64,000 nt of DNA. Source: Vibrio cyclitrophicus. GTDB lineage: Bacteria; Pseudomonadota; Gammaproteobacteria; Enterobacterales; Vibrionaceae. Both the position numbers and the translations under genes were made by a program. Below, in pieces: positions 26,486-35,174 of the stretch (the stretch's first letter is position 1; each line of letters begins with the position of its first letter). A model generated the notes under the pieces. It searched no databases. It was not told the origin of the DNA and saw only the letters and a list, made by a program, of their open reading frames with translations. Location: NCBI GenBank assembly GCA_023206055.1, contig CP065366.1:930001-994000 (forward strand), in the 5' to 3' direction.

Positions 26486-26570
26486 TGGTGCGGTCGGAGA
26501 GACTTGAACTCTCACACCTCTCGGCGCCAGAACCTAAATCTGGTGCGTCTACCAATTCCGCCACGACCGC
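26486..26570 (-). tRNA. tRNA-Leu(TAG) copy 5
   Basis: An 85-nt class II tRNA identical to the other Leu copies, in the 257-bp tandem unit. Confidence 0.97.
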
Positions 26571-26638
26571 AGCAAAGCTTTTACTCTAGCGAAGAGTATA
26601 GTTAAGAAGACTTATGGTTTGTCTAAGTAACGTTGTAA

Positions 26639-26713
26639 TGGCTGGGCTACCTGGATTCGAACCAGGGAATGCTGGCATCAAAAGCCAGTGCCTTACCGCT
26701 TGGCGATAGCCCA
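26639..26713 (-). tRNA. tRNA-Gln(TTG) copy 4
   Basis: A 75-nt tRNA identical to Gln copy 1, anticodon TTG, encoded CCA. Confidence 0.97.
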
Positions 26714-26742
26714 ACAGGATATCAATTAAGATATCTAAATAA

Positions 26743-26827
26743 TGGTGCGGTCGGAGAGACTTGAACTCTCACACCTCTCGGCGCCAGAACCTAAATCTGG
26801 TGCGTCTACCAATTCCGCCACGACCGC
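26743..26827 (-). tRNA. tRNA-Leu(TAG) copy 6
   Basis: An 85-nt class II tRNA. Its 5' flank matches that of Leu copies 1 and 8 rather than the 257-bp unit, marking a block boundary. Confidence 0.97.
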
Positions 26828-26897
26828 AGCAAATCTTTATAGTTACATCGACATTGGTAATTCAATATAACGTTGTTCTTCTTTCACAAAGAAAGAA

Positions 26898-26974
26898 TGG
26901 TGGCTACTGCGGGATTCGAACCTGCGACCCCATCATTATGAGTGATGTGCTCTAACCAACTGAGCTAAGTAGCC
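26898..26974 (-). tRNA. tRNA-Met(CAT) copy 2, elongator type
   Basis: A 77-nt tRNA identical to Met copy 1, anticodon CAT, encoded CCA. Confidence 0.95.
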
Positions 26975-27024
26975 AATATGAATTTTATGTATTCACTATT
27001 TTATCTCTAATTAAAGAGAAATAA

Positions 27025-27109
27025 TGGTGCGGTCGGAGAGACTTGAACTCTCACACCTCTCGGCGCCAGAACCTAAATCTGGTGCGTCTACCAATTCCGC
27101 CACGACCGC
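27025..27109 (-). tRNA. tRNA-Leu(TAG) copy 7
   Basis: An 85-nt class II tRNA. Its spacer matches that of Leu copy 2, showing block duplication. Confidence 0.97.
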
Positions 27110-27196
27110 AGCAAAGCTTTCCTCTCAACTAAGCAAAGAGCCTAGCGAAGAGTATATAGTTAAGAAGACTTATGGTTTGTCTAATTAACGTTGTAA

Positions 27197-27271
27197 TGGC
27201 TGGGCTACCTGGATTCGAACCAGGGAATGCTGGCATCAAAAGCCAGTGCCTTACCGCTTGGCGATAGCCCA
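27197..27271 (-). tRNA. tRNA-Gln(TTG) copy 5
   Basis: A 75-nt tRNA identical to Gln copy 1, anticodon TTG, encoded CCA. Confidence 0.97.
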
Positions 27272-27300
27272 ACAGGATATCATTTAAGATATCTAAATAA

Positions 27301-27385
27301 TGGTGCGGTCGGAGAGACTTGAACTCTCACACCTCTCGGCGCCAGAACCTAAATCTGGTGCGTCTACCAATTCCGCCACGACCGC
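27301..27385 (-). tRNA. tRNA-Leu(TAG) copy 8
   Basis: An 85-nt class II tRNA identical to the other Leu copies, encoded CCA. Confidence 0.97.
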
Positions 27386-27458
27386 AGCAAATCTTTATAG
27401 TTATATCGACATTGGTAATTCAATATAACGTTGTTGTTCTTCTTTCATAAAGAAAGAA

Positions 27459-27535
27459 TGGTGGCTACTGCGGGATTCGAACCTGCGACCCCATCATTAT
27501 GAGTGATGTGCTCTAACCAACTGAGCTAAGTAGCC
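27459..27535 (-). tRNA. tRNA-Met(CAT) copy 3, elongator type
   Basis: A 77-nt tRNA identical to Met copy 1. Its upstream spacer (27536-27612) is unique in the array. Confidence 0.95.
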
Positions 27536-27612
27536 ATCTGAGAGCGAAGTAATATAATATAATCTCGCCTTCAATGCCATTATCTTTTTAAAGATAATTA
27601 CACTTTAAATTG

Positions 27613-27687
27613 TGGCTGGGCTACCTGGATTCGAACCAGGGAATGCTGGCATCAAAAGCCAGTGCCTTACCGCTTGGCGATAGCCCA
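27613..27687 (-). tRNA. tRNA-Gln(TTG) copy 6
   Basis: A 75-nt tRNA identical to Gln copy 1, anticodon TTG, encoded CCA. Confidence 0.97.
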
Positions 27688-27716
27688 ACAATGATATCAA
27701 TTAAGATATCTCAATA

Positions 27717-27801
27717 TGGTGCGGTCGGAGAGACTTGAACTCTCACACCTCTCGGCGCCAGAACCTAAATCTGGTGCGTCTACCAATTCCGCCACGACCG
27801 C
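27717..27801 (-). tRNA. tRNA-Leu(TAG) copy 9
   Basis: An 85-nt class II tRNA, second gene in transcription order. Its 5' spacer is unique and probably reflects the ancestral order Met-Leu-Gln. Confidence 0.97.
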
Positions 27802-27869
27802 TTTACTTTCCTAAAAACTCTTTGTTGTTAAGATACAGATATTTAATAACAAACAGAGTGCTTAGGAAA

Positions 27870-27946
27870 TGGTGGCTACTGCGGGATTCGAACCTGCGAC
27901 CCCATCATTATGAGTGATGTGCTCTAACCAACTGAGCTAAGTAGCC
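27870..27946 (-). tRNA. tRNA-Met(CAT) copy 4, elongator type
   Basis: A 77-nt tRNA and the promoter-proximal gene of the array. The order Met-Leu-Gln at this end matches E. coli metT-leuW-glnU. Confidence 0.95.
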
Positions 27947-28001
27947 ATTTCCAAATTGTTGCTCATTTCAAGACGTTGCCGCTTCGTTGTGAACGGGGCG
28001 C

Positions 28002-28030
28002 ATTATGCGGAGTTGAGCGAAACCCGTCAA
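28002..28030 (-). promoter_or_regulatory. Promoter of the tRNA array
   Basis: Read on the minus strand: -35 TTGACG, a 17-nt spacer, then -10 CATAAT, followed by a GC-rich discriminator GCGCCCCG. It lies about 56 bp before the first tRNA. A GC-rich discriminator is the hallmark of ppGpp/DksA (stringent) control of stable-RNA promoters. Confidence 0.85.
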
Positions 28031-28177
28031 CTTTTTTTTTGAATAAATCGCGAATAAACATCTGTTCGGTTTCTTTTTAGGCAAAGAGGCGTATTTGTCG
28101 ACAAAAAACAGGTCTAAAAGACGATATATATAGGAAGTTAAGTTTCTGATGAAGGGCAATTTAGAAAGGAGAAAAAC

Positions 28178-28209
28178 AAAAAGGCCAGTGAATTCACTGG
28201 CCTTTTTTC
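28178..28209 (-). terminator. Terminator after ychF
   Basis: A perfect long palindrome AAAAAGGCCAGTG / CACTGGCCTTTTT lies 18 nt beyond the ychF stop. Its A/T arms give U tracts on both strands, so it would also shield the tRNA promoter region. Confidence 0.9.
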
Positions 28210-28226
28210 TAGATGTTTAATCAGAA

Positions 28227-29318
28227 TTATACGTTGAAGCGGAAGTGAACAACGTCACCATCTTTAACGATGTATTCTTTACCTTCAAGGCGCCATTTAC
28301 CTGCGTCTTTCGCACCGCTCTCACCGTTAAATTCGATGAAGTGATCGAATCCAACAACTTCAGCACGGATGAAACCTTTCTCGAAGTCTGTGTGGATCTT
28401 ACCCGCAGCTTGTGGCGCAGTTGCACCTACAGGGATTGTCCAAGCACGAACTTCTTTAACACCAGCCGTGAAGTAAGTTTGAAGAGTCAGTAGTTCGTAA
28501 CCAGAGCGGATCACTCGGTTAAGACCTGGTTCTTCGATACCCATATCCGCTAGGAACTCTTCGCGATCTTCATCGTCAAGCTCAGAAAGCTCAGATTCGA
28601 TTGCAGCACACACAGCAACAACAACGTTGTTCTCTTTTTCTGCATACTCGCGAACCGCGTCTAGGTAAGGGTTGTTTTCGAAACCATCTTCAGCAACGTT
28701 TGCGATGTACATTGTTGGCTTAAGCGTTAGGAAGTTAAGGTAGTCAATTGCTGCGACTTCTTCTTTTCCCAGTTCAACAGTACGCGCCATACCACCTTCA
28801 GTTAGGATCGGTAGTAGCTTTTCAAGAACTGTAGTTTCAAACTTAGCGTCTTTATCTCCGCCTTTTGCTTTTTTAGCATTACGGAAGATCGCACGTTCAC
28901 AGCTATCTAGATCGGCAAGAGCAAGCTCAAGGTTGATCACTTCGATATCTTCGATAGGAGATACTTTGCCAGCAACGTGAACGATGTTTTCGTTTTCAAA
29001 GCAGCGTACAACGTGACCGATAGCGTCAGTTTCGCGGATGTTAGCTAGGAATTTGTTACCAAGACCTTCACCTTTAGATGCGCCAGCAACTAGGCCAGCG
29101 ATATCTACGAATTCCATTGTCGTTGGAAGGATCTTCTGTGGATTAACAATTTTTGCTAATGCATCTAAGCGTAGATCTGGAACCGGAACGATACCTGTGT
29201 TTGGTTCGATCGTACAAAATGGAAAGTTTGCTGCTTCGATGCCTGCTTTAGTCAGTGCGTTAAACAGAGTTGACTTACCAACGTTTGGTAGACCAACGAT
29301 GCCACATTTAAAACCCAT
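28227..29318 (-). CDS. ychF: Redox-regulated ribosome-binding ATPase YchF
   Basis: YchF is a universally conserved Obg-family P-loop protein that hydrolyses ATP rather than GTP and binds ribosomes. The 363-residue protein has G1 GLPNVGKST, G3 DIAGLV and the altered G4 region NVAED that explains the ATP preference. A C-terminal TGS domain ends in VKDGDVVHFRFNV. The frame is open 20 codons further upstream, but MGFKCGIVGLPNVGKS is the family start. It follows pth after 10 nt. Confidence 0.96.
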   Translation of the reverse strand: MGFKCGIVGLPNVGKSTLFNALTKAGIEAANFPFCTIEPNTGIVPVPDLRLDALAKIVNPQKILPTTMEFVDIAGLVAGASKGEGLGNKFLANIRETDAIGHVVRCFENENIVHVAGKVSPIEDIEVINLELALADLDSCERAIFRNAKKAKGGDKDAKFETTVLEKLLPILTEGGMARTVELGKEEVAAIDYLNFLTLKPTMYIANVAEDGFENNPYLDAVREYAEKENNVVVAVCAAIESELSELDDEDREEFLADMGIEEPGLNRVIRSGYELLTLQTYFTAGVKEVRAWTIPVGATAPQAAGKIHTDFEKGFIRAEVVGFDHFIEFNGESGAKDAGKWRLEGKEYIVKDGDVVHFRFNV

Positions 29319-29328
29319 GATATAAACC

Positions 29329-29919
29329 TTATTCTGCTTTGAACGTATGTAAGCGATTTTGTGCTTTTGGTAGGCCATCTTTTAATAAGATGTCTAGGCT
29401 GCGAACCGATTCGTCAACGACGGCCTCGATACACTCTTGCTCTTTTTGAGGAGCTTTGCCTAATACATAACCTGCAACTTTATCTTTGTGTCCTGGATGG
29501 CCGATGCCTAATCTAAGACGATAGAATTCTTTATTGTTACCCTGTTTACTGATGATGTCTTTCAGACCATTATGTCCACCATGACCACCACCTTTTTTAA
29601 ACTTTCCAATACCAGGAGGAAGATCTAACTCATCATGAGCGACCATGATCTCTTCTGGTTTAATTTGGTAGAACTTTGCTAAGGCTGCAACTGCTTTGCC
29701 TGACAAGTTCATAAAAGTTGTTGGGATCAGCAAACGAAGATCTTCACCGTGAACCATGATACGACCCGTTAGGCCAAAGAACTTTGGTTCGTTCTTTAGT
29801 GTCACGTTATGTACACGTGCTAATTCTTCAACTACCCAAGCACCCGCATTGTGGCGAGTTTTGGCGTATTCTGGACCTGGATTAGCCAGTCCAACGAGAA
29901 GTTTTATTTGTTGGCTCAA
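29329..29919 (-). CDS. pth: Peptidyl-tRNA hydrolase
   Basis: Pth recycles peptidyl-tRNAs released prematurely from ribosomes. The 196-residue protein has the family core GLANPGPEYAKTRHNAGAW with catalytic-region His, TTFMNLSGKAV, and KGGGHGGHNGLKD. It forms a two-gene unit with ychF, as in most gammaproteobacteria. Confidence 0.97.
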   Translation of the reverse strand: MSQQIKLLVGLANPGPEYAKTRHNAGAWVVEELARVHNVTLKNEPKFFGLTGRIMVHGEDLRLLIPTTFMNLSGKAVAALAKFYQIKPEEIMVAHDELDLPPGIGKFKKGGGHGGHNGLKDIISKQGNNKEFYRLRLGIGHPGHKDKVAGYVLGKAPQKEQECIEAVVDESVRSLDILLKDGLPKAQNRLHTFKAE

Positions 29920-30049
29920 GGTATGGATCTCTCTTGGGATTTCAAAAAGCGCCGTATGATATCACAGTTTATGAAAAAGGTGCGAGCTAGCTGATAGCTG
30001 CGCGATTATTCCTGTTTGTGATAACTAGCAGTGCAATATTACTCAGATA

Positions 30050-30080
30050 TAAAAAAAGCACTTCATTGACTGAAGTGCTT
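30050..30080 (-). terminator. Terminator after prs
   Basis: The perfect 10-bp stem AAGCACTTCA / TGAAGTGCTT with a TTGAC loop is followed on the minus strand by TTTTTTTATA. It lies 60 nt past the prs stop. Confidence 0.88.
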
Positions 30081-30140
30081 AGTGTTTTCTCTCGCGTGTT
30101 TCTAAAACCAAACTTGTGTAAAAAAGCTATTGGATTTTGA

Positions 30141-31085
30141 TTAGTTGAACATCGCTGAGATTGATTCTTCGTTGCTGATACGACGAATTGCTTCAGCAAG
30201 CATGCGAGAAAGGCTAAGTGTTGTCACTTTACCAGTCGCAGCCATCTCTGGAGATAGAGAGATAGAATCCGTTACGATAACTTGGTCTAGAACAGAGTTC
30301 TTGATGTTGTTCGCAGCAGTACCAGAGAAAACAGCGTGAGTTGCGTAAGCGAATACACGCTTAGCACCGCGCTCTTTAAGCGCTTCAGCTGCTTTACATA
30401 GTGTGCCACCCGTATCGATCATGTCATCAACGATAACACAGTCACGGCCTTCAACATCACCGATTAGGTTCATTACTTCAGAAACGTTAGCACGTGGACG
30501 ACGCTTATCAACGATAGCGATGTCAACATCACCTAGCGCTTTAGCTGTTGCACGAGCACGTACAACACCACCAAGGTCTGGAGAAACCACTACTGGGTTT
30601 TCTAGGCCACGGTTCGCCATGTCTTCTAGAAGAACTGGAGTACCGAAGATGTTATCAACAGGTACATCGAAGAAGCCTTGGATTTGCTCTGCGTGTAGAT
30701 CGATAGTAAGAACGCGGTCAACACCAACGTTAGAAAGGAAGTCTGCAACAACTTTTGCAGTAATAGGCACACGAGCAGAACGTACACGACGATCTTGACG
30801 GGCATAACCGAAGTAAGGGATTACAGCAGTAATACGGCCAGCAGAAGCACGGCGCATTGCGTCAATCATTACCACCAACTCCATAAGGTTGTCATTGGTT
30901 GGTGCACAAGTTGATTGAATCAGGAATACATCGCTACCACGAACGTTTTCATTGATTTGAACAGCGACTTCGCCATCAGAAAAACGGTCTACGGTAGCAT
31001 CGCCAAGAGAGATGTATAGACGATCAGCAATACGTTGGGCTAGTTCAGGTGTTGCGTTACCAGCAAATAGCTTCATATCAGGCAC
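30141..31085 (-). CDS. prs: Ribose-phosphate pyrophosphokinase
   Basis: Prs makes PRPP from ribose 5-phosphate and ATP for nucleotide, NAD, His and Trp synthesis. The 314-residue protein matches E. coli Prs from MPDMKLFAGNA to RISNEESISAMF. The PRPP-binding loop DDMIDTGGTLC and the flexible-loop/ATP region YARQDRRVRSARVP are intact. It is the last gene of lolB-ispE-prs, with 27 nt to ispE. Confidence 0.98.
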   Translation of the reverse strand: MPDMKLFAGNATPELAQRIADRLYISLGDATVDRFSDGEVAVQINENVRGSDVFLIQSTCAPTNDNLMELVVMIDAMRRASAGRITAVIPYFGYARQDRRVRSARVPITAKVVADFLSNVGVDRVLTIDLHAEQIQGFFDVPVDNIFGTPVLLEDMANRGLENPVVVSPDLGGVVRARATAKALGDVDIAIVDKRRPRANVSEVMNLIGDVEGRDCVIVDDMIDTGGTLCKAAEALKERGAKRVFAYATHAVFSGTAANNIKNSVLDQVIVTDSISLSPEMAATGKVTTLSLSRMLAEAIRRISNEESISAMFN

Positions 31086-31112
31086 GGTGGAAACCTCGGG
31101 TTGCGTCCAGTT

Positions 31113-31988
31113 TTAAATAGATTGTGGGTGGGCTGATTGGTATTCAGCCAGAGTTTCTTTTAAAGGAGAAATGTTTCTTCCTTTCGCTACGAAAGCGGAA
31201 ACTGTGTCAGGCAGTTGTTCTCGCACCAATTCGGCTTCTTTTCTGCTGTTAAATTCAGCAAAAACGCACGAACCTGTGCCAGTCAATCTCGACGGCGCGT
31301 ATTGTAGCAGCCATGAAAGTTGCTTATCAACCTCTGGGTACAGCATTCGCACAATTTTTTCGCAATCGTTTACGTATTCTTGCTCTAGAAGCGTTGATAG
31401 CGCTCGCTTTGGCGTGTTTCGAGTTAATTCTGAATGTGTGAATATGTCTACAGTTGCTATGCTCACTTGAGGTTTGACCACAAGATACCATTTTTCGTCC
31501 GGATTAGCGGGCTGTAGCTGTTCTCCAACCCCTTCAGCAAAGGCTGCATGGCCTCGAACGAACACAGGTACGTCAGCGCCAAGTTTCAATCCGATCTCTG
31601 CTAGTTGATCATCAGAAAGATTCAGTTGCCATAGGTAGTTAAGTGCGACCAACACGGTTGCGGCATTTGAAGAGCCTCCACCAATACCACCTCCCATTGG
31701 AAGTACTTTCTTTAGCTCAATATCGGCACCGAAAGAGGTCGATGTATATTGTTGAAGGGCGGTGGCGGCTTTCCAAATCAGGTTTTCTTGTGTCGCAACG
31801 TCCGGAATTTCCGGTGTGATGGTAATTGAGGTCGTTTCTGAGTTTGCGGTAACCGTTAGTTCATCGCCAAAATCGACAAACTGAAACAAGGTTTGAAGCT
31901 CGTGATAGCCATTGTCACGTCGACCGGTGATGTAAAGAAATAGATTCAGTTTAGCCGGAGAGGGCCAATGGGTTGGCGTTGTTATCAT
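31113..31988 (-). CDS. ispE: 4-diphosphocytidyl-2-C-methyl-D-erythritol kinase
   Basis: IspE phosphorylates CDP-ME in the MEP isoprenoid pathway. The 291-residue GHMP kinase has WPSPAKLNLFLYITGRR at the N-terminus and the glycine-rich ATP loop PMGGGIGGGSSNAA. I chose the ATG at 31988 because it overlaps the lolB TGA as ATGA, and because homologues begin shortly before WPSPAKLN. A start five codons earlier (32003) is possible. It is coupled to lolB and followed by prs. Confidence 0.95.
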   Translation of the reverse strand: MITTPTHWPSPAKLNLFLYITGRRDNGYHELQTLFQFVDFGDELTVTANSETTSITITPEIPDVATQENLIWKAATALQQYTSTSFGADIELKKVLPMGGGIGGGSSNAATVLVALNYLWQLNLSDDQLAEIGLKLGADVPVFVRGHAAFAEGVGEQLQPANPDEKWYLVVKPQVSIATVDIFTHSELTRNTPKRALSTLLEQEYVNDCEKIVRMLYPEVDKQLSWLLQYAPSRLTGTGSCVFAEFNSRKEAELVREQLPDTVSAFVAKGRNISPLKETLAEYQSAHPQSI

Positions 31989-32632
31989 TTTTTCAGTGTC
32001 CACTTCGAAACTACAATGTTGATTTTGTTATCGTCTTGCTTGAACGACAATCGAGTAGGGAGGGGAATACTCTCTACATTCGCGTTGTCTTCATCCGATA
32101 GCTTTTTACTCGGCATCTCTGTATTTCGATAATTAGCGAAGTTCAGTGTCCATAACTGGCTGCTGGCTTGTTTGGACAGAGATTCAAGCGTGTTGGCTGT
32201 ATTTAATTGGTAGCTATCGGCTTGATCTGGAATGCCGAGGAGCCATTGTGGTAGATGATCAATAGGGATCTGCAAGCCTGTCAGCTGCTCAACCAAGACT
32301 GAAGCACTCGCATGGGTAAAGACTTGGTCATCATAGGTCACGACTTTTGCGCCCGATGAATCAATGGTTAGGTTCAATGCAGTTTGACCTAAAAAAGTCG
32401 TAAGTCTTAATTGACTTTGATTTGGTGAATGCTTCCAAATGAAATTTAAGCTTTGGCGTTGCTCTGGGGAAATGTAAGCGAGCTTGCCTGAGGCTTGATA
32501 GTTTTCTATCTGTAAAAGCCGATCTTGGTGACTTTGCCATTCAACGCTGGTCGGTTGTTCTGGTATAGACGAGCAACCCACCATAATTATGGCCATAAAA
32601 ATAAGAGACGTGATTTTACGAAGCTTGCTCAT
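31985..32632 (-). CDS. lolB: Outer-membrane lipoprotein receptor LolB
   Basis: LolB accepts lipoproteins from periplasmic LolA and inserts them into the outer membrane. The 215-residue precursor has a short signal peptide with lipobox IMVGCSS. The mature protein carries the LolB-type FIWKHSPNQSQLRLTTFLGQ region. It is divergent from hemA with a 160-bp shared promoter region and translationally coupled to ispE. Confidence 0.95.
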   Translation of the reverse strand: MSKLRKITSLIFMAIIMVGCSSIPEQPTSVEWQSHQDRLLQIENYQASGKLAYISPEQRQSLNFIWKHSPNQSQLRLTTFLGQTALNLTIDSSGAKVVTYDDQVFTHASASVLVEQLTGLQIPIDHLPQWLLGIPDQADSYQLNTANTLESLSKQASSQLWTLNFANYRNTEMPSKKLSDEDNANVESIPLPTRLSFKQDDNKINIVVSKWTLKK

Positions 32633-32792
32633 ATTTGCTCACAACTTGTTCAAATTTATCTAAAAAACGCTTCAACTATAGCATTGAATTCACGAAGTCA
32701 GGAAAACAAATCCCGCTTGCTCTTTAAATAGAGCCATGCATCAAGTAAAATTCGCCTCTTGTTTCCATTCCCTGATCGAGAACTTCTGATAC

Positions 32793-34052
32793 ATGTCTTT
32801 GCTTGCCGTAGGTATCAATCACAATACAGCGTCGGTTGAATTGCGAGAAAAAGTCGCTTTTGGTCCAGATAAATTATCTGAGGCACTCAAGCAACTTAAC
32901 GCAAATGCACACGTGAATGGAAGTGTCATACTTTCAACCTGTAATCGAACCGAAGTGTATTGTGACGTCAAAGGCGTGGCAAAAAACAAGTTGATCGATT
33001 GGTTGTCTGTATTTCATCAAGTTAGCCCTGAAGAATTAAAACCAAGTATCTATATTCATGAAGAGCAAGCCGCGATTAAGCATCTAATGCGCGTCGCCTG
33101 TGGCTTGGACTCTTTGGTATTGGGTGAACCGCAAATCTTAGGTCAGGTGAAGCAAGCTTATACGGATTCGCGAGATAACAAATCTGTTGATGCTTCCATG
33201 GAAAAGCTGTTCCAGAAATCATTCTCTGTTGCGAAGCGTGTTCGAACTGAAACGGAGATCGGCGGAAGCGCGGTTTCGGTGGCTTACGCGGCTTGTACGT
33301 TAGCTAAACACATCTTTGAATCAATTGCTGAATCAACGGTGTTGTTGGTGGGGGCGGGAGAAACCATTGAACTTGTGGCTAAACATCTTTCAGCGAATGG
33401 TTGTACCAAGATGATAGTTGCTAACCGCACTCGTGAGCGAGCTTTAGGGTTGGCTGAAGAGTTTGGTGCTGAAGTGATCAGCCTCAATGAAATTCCTGAT
33501 CATCTGCATCGAGCGGATATCGTGATCAGCTCAACCGCAAGTCCGTTACCTATCATTGGTAAAGGTATGGTTGAAACTGCACTGAAAACAAGAAAACATC
33601 AACCTATGTTGTTGGTTGATATCGCAGTTCCTCGCGATGTTGAATCTCAGGTCGGTGAATTGAATGACGCCTACCTTTATTCAGTGGATGATCTGCAGTC
33701 GATTGTTGATGGCAACATTGAACAACGCAAAGTGGAAGCGATTCAAGCGGAAGCAATCGTCAGTGAAGAAAGCGCCGCGTTCATGAGTTGGATGCGTTCA
33801 CTGCAAGCGGTAGACAGTATTCGTGACTACCGTAAATCGGCCAATGAAATCCGAGAAGAATTATTAAGTAAGAGTTTACAATCACTTGCTGCTGGCGGTG
33901 ACCCTGAGAAAGTCTTACTTGAGCTAAGTAATAAGCTCACAAACAAATTGATCCATGCTCCAACGCGTGCACTTCAAAGTGCAGCTGAGCAAGGAGAACC
34001 TGCAAAATTAATGGTCATTAGACAGAGTTTGGGTCTAGAAAACCCTCAATAA
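32793..34052 (+). CDS. hemA: Glutamyl-tRNA reductase
   Basis: HemA reduces Glu-tRNA(Glu) to glutamate-1-semialdehyde, the first committed step of C5 tetrapyrrole synthesis. The 419-residue protein has the catalytic Cys in LSTCNRTEVYC near residue 50, an NADPH-binding region around LVGAGETIELVAKHL and a C-terminal dimerisation helix. HemA is usually under heme-dependent proteolysis through its N-terminus. It heads the operon to prfA and prmC. The substrate Glu-tRNA comes from GltX, encoded at 53.5 kb. Confidence 0.97.
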   Translation: MSLLAVGINHNTASVELREKVAFGPDKLSEALKQLNANAHVNGSVILSTCNRTEVYCDVKGVAKNKLIDWLSVFHQVSPEELKPSIYIHEEQAAIKHLMRVACGLDSLVLGEPQILGQVKQAYTDSRDNKSVDASMEKLFQKSFSVAKRVRTETEIGGSAVSVAYAACTLAKHIFESIAESTVLLVGAGETIELVAKHLSANGCTKMIVANRTRERALGLAEEFGAEVISLNEIPDHLHRADIVISSTASPLPIIGKGMVETALKTRKHQPMLLVDIAVPRDVESQVGELNDAYLYSVDDLQSIVDGNIEQRKVEAIQAEAIVSEESAAFMSWMRSLQAVDSIRDYRKSANEIREELLSKSLQSLAAGGDPEKVLLELSNKLTNKLIHAPTRALQSAAEQGEPAKLMVIRQSLGLENPQ

Positions 34053-34080
34053 TATTCGACCTCCAACAGAATAAGACATT

Positions 34081-35169
34081 ATGAAAGCCTCGATTCTAAT
34101 AAAGCTTGAAACACTTGTTGAACGCTATGAAGAAGTTCAACATCTACTTGGTGATCCCGATGTACTTGGGAATCAAGATAAATTCCGTGCCTTGTCAAAA
34201 GAGTATTCTCAATTAGAAGAGGTGACGGGGTGCTTTAAATCATACCAGCAAGCTCAAGAAGATTTAGAAGCTGCTGAAGAGATGGCAAATGAAGACGACG
34301 CAGAAATGCGTGAAATGGCTCAAGAAGAAATCAAAGATGCGAAAGCGAACATTGAACGTCTGACTGATGAGCTACAAATTCTTCTTATTCCAAAAGATCC
34401 AAACGATGAGCGTAACTGCTTCTTAGAGATTCGTGCCGGCGCAGGTGGTGATGAAGCGGGTATCTTTGCAGGTAACCTTTTCCGTATGTACTCTAAATTT
34501 GCCGAGAAAAAAGGCTGGCGCGTCGAAGTGATGAGCAGCAATGTTTCAGAGCAGGGCGGCTTTAAAGAGATGATCGCTAAAATCAGTGGCGACGCTGTTT
34601 ACGGCACAATGAAGTTCGAGTCTGGCGGTCACCGTGTACAACGTGTACCTGAGACTGAATCTCAAGGTCGTGTTCATACATCAGCATGTACCGTTGCGGT
34701 TATGCCTGAGATCCCAGAAGCAGATCTTCCAGAGATCAAAGCTGGCGACCTTAAGATTGATACTTTCCGTGCATCTGGCGCGGGTGGTCAGCACGTTAAC
34801 ACCACGGATTCAGCAATCCGTATTACTCACTTACCAACAGGTACAGTAGTAGAGTGTCAAGACGAGCGTTCTCAGCATAAAAACAAAGCGAAAGCGATGG
34901 CTGTTCTAGCGGCTCGTATCGTTCAAGCTGAAGAAGAGCGTCGTGCTGCTGCGATTTCAGATACACGTCGTAACCTTTTAGGTTCTGGTGACCGTAGTGA
35001 CCGTATTCGTACGTACAATTACCCTCAAGGCCGTGTTTCTGATCACCGCATCAACTTAACTATCTACCGCCTGAACGAAGTTCTGGAAGGTGATATGCAA
35101 AGCCTGCTTGATCCTGTTCTACAAGAGCACCAAGCTGATCAACTAGCAGCACTTGCTGAGCACAACTAA
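34081..35169 (+). CDS. prfA: Peptide chain release factor 1
   Basis: RF1 terminates translation at UAA and UAG. The 362-residue protein carries the GGQ motif in SGAGGQHVN near residue 235 and the anticodon-like PxT motif as PET in RVPETESQGR. The Gln of GGQ is methylated by PrmC, encoded 5 nt downstream. It is 28 nt after hemA, the same order as E. coli. Confidence 0.97.
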   Translation: MKASILIKLETLVERYEEVQHLLGDPDVLGNQDKFRALSKEYSQLEEVTGCFKSYQQAQEDLEAAEEMANEDDAEMREMAQEEIKDAKANIERLTDELQILLIPKDPNDERNCFLEIRAGAGGDEAGIFAGNLFRMYSKFAEKKGWRVEVMSSNVSEQGGFKEMIAKISGDAVYGTMKFESGGHRVQRVPETESQGRVHTSACTVAVMPEIPEADLPEIKAGDLKIDTFRASGAGGQHVNTTDSAIRITHLPTGTVVECQDERSQHKNKAKAMAVLAARIVQAEEERRAAAISDTRRNLLGSGDRSDRIRTYNYPQGRVSDHRINLTIYRLNEVLEGDMQSLLDPVLQEHQADQLAALAEHN

Positions 35170-35174
35170 TTACT

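Larger units (their letters stand above)
25866..26742 (-). repeat. Tandem amplification of a ~257-bp Gln-Leu tRNA unit
   Basis: Gln copies 1-4 start at 25866, 26124, 26381 and 26639, and Leu copies 3-6 at 25971, 26228, 26486 and 26743. This gives a regular 257-258-bp period. The spacers (with GAAGAGTATAG and CTTATGGTTTGTCTAAG) are near-identical, as expected from recent unequal recombination. A larger Leu-Met-Leu-Gln block at 25408-25940 is also repeated at 26743-27271. Confidence 0.95.

Noticed and set aside
26761..26955. Open frame of 64 codons (and a similar one at 27735-27917)
   Set aside because: It runs antisense through tRNA-Leu and tRNA-Met genes and exists only because those sequences are repeated.
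25408..27946. Regular repeats with spacers, CRISPR-like at first sight
   Set aside because: The repeats fold as tRNAs with CCA ends, and the spacers are themselves repeated, so this is a tRNA array.
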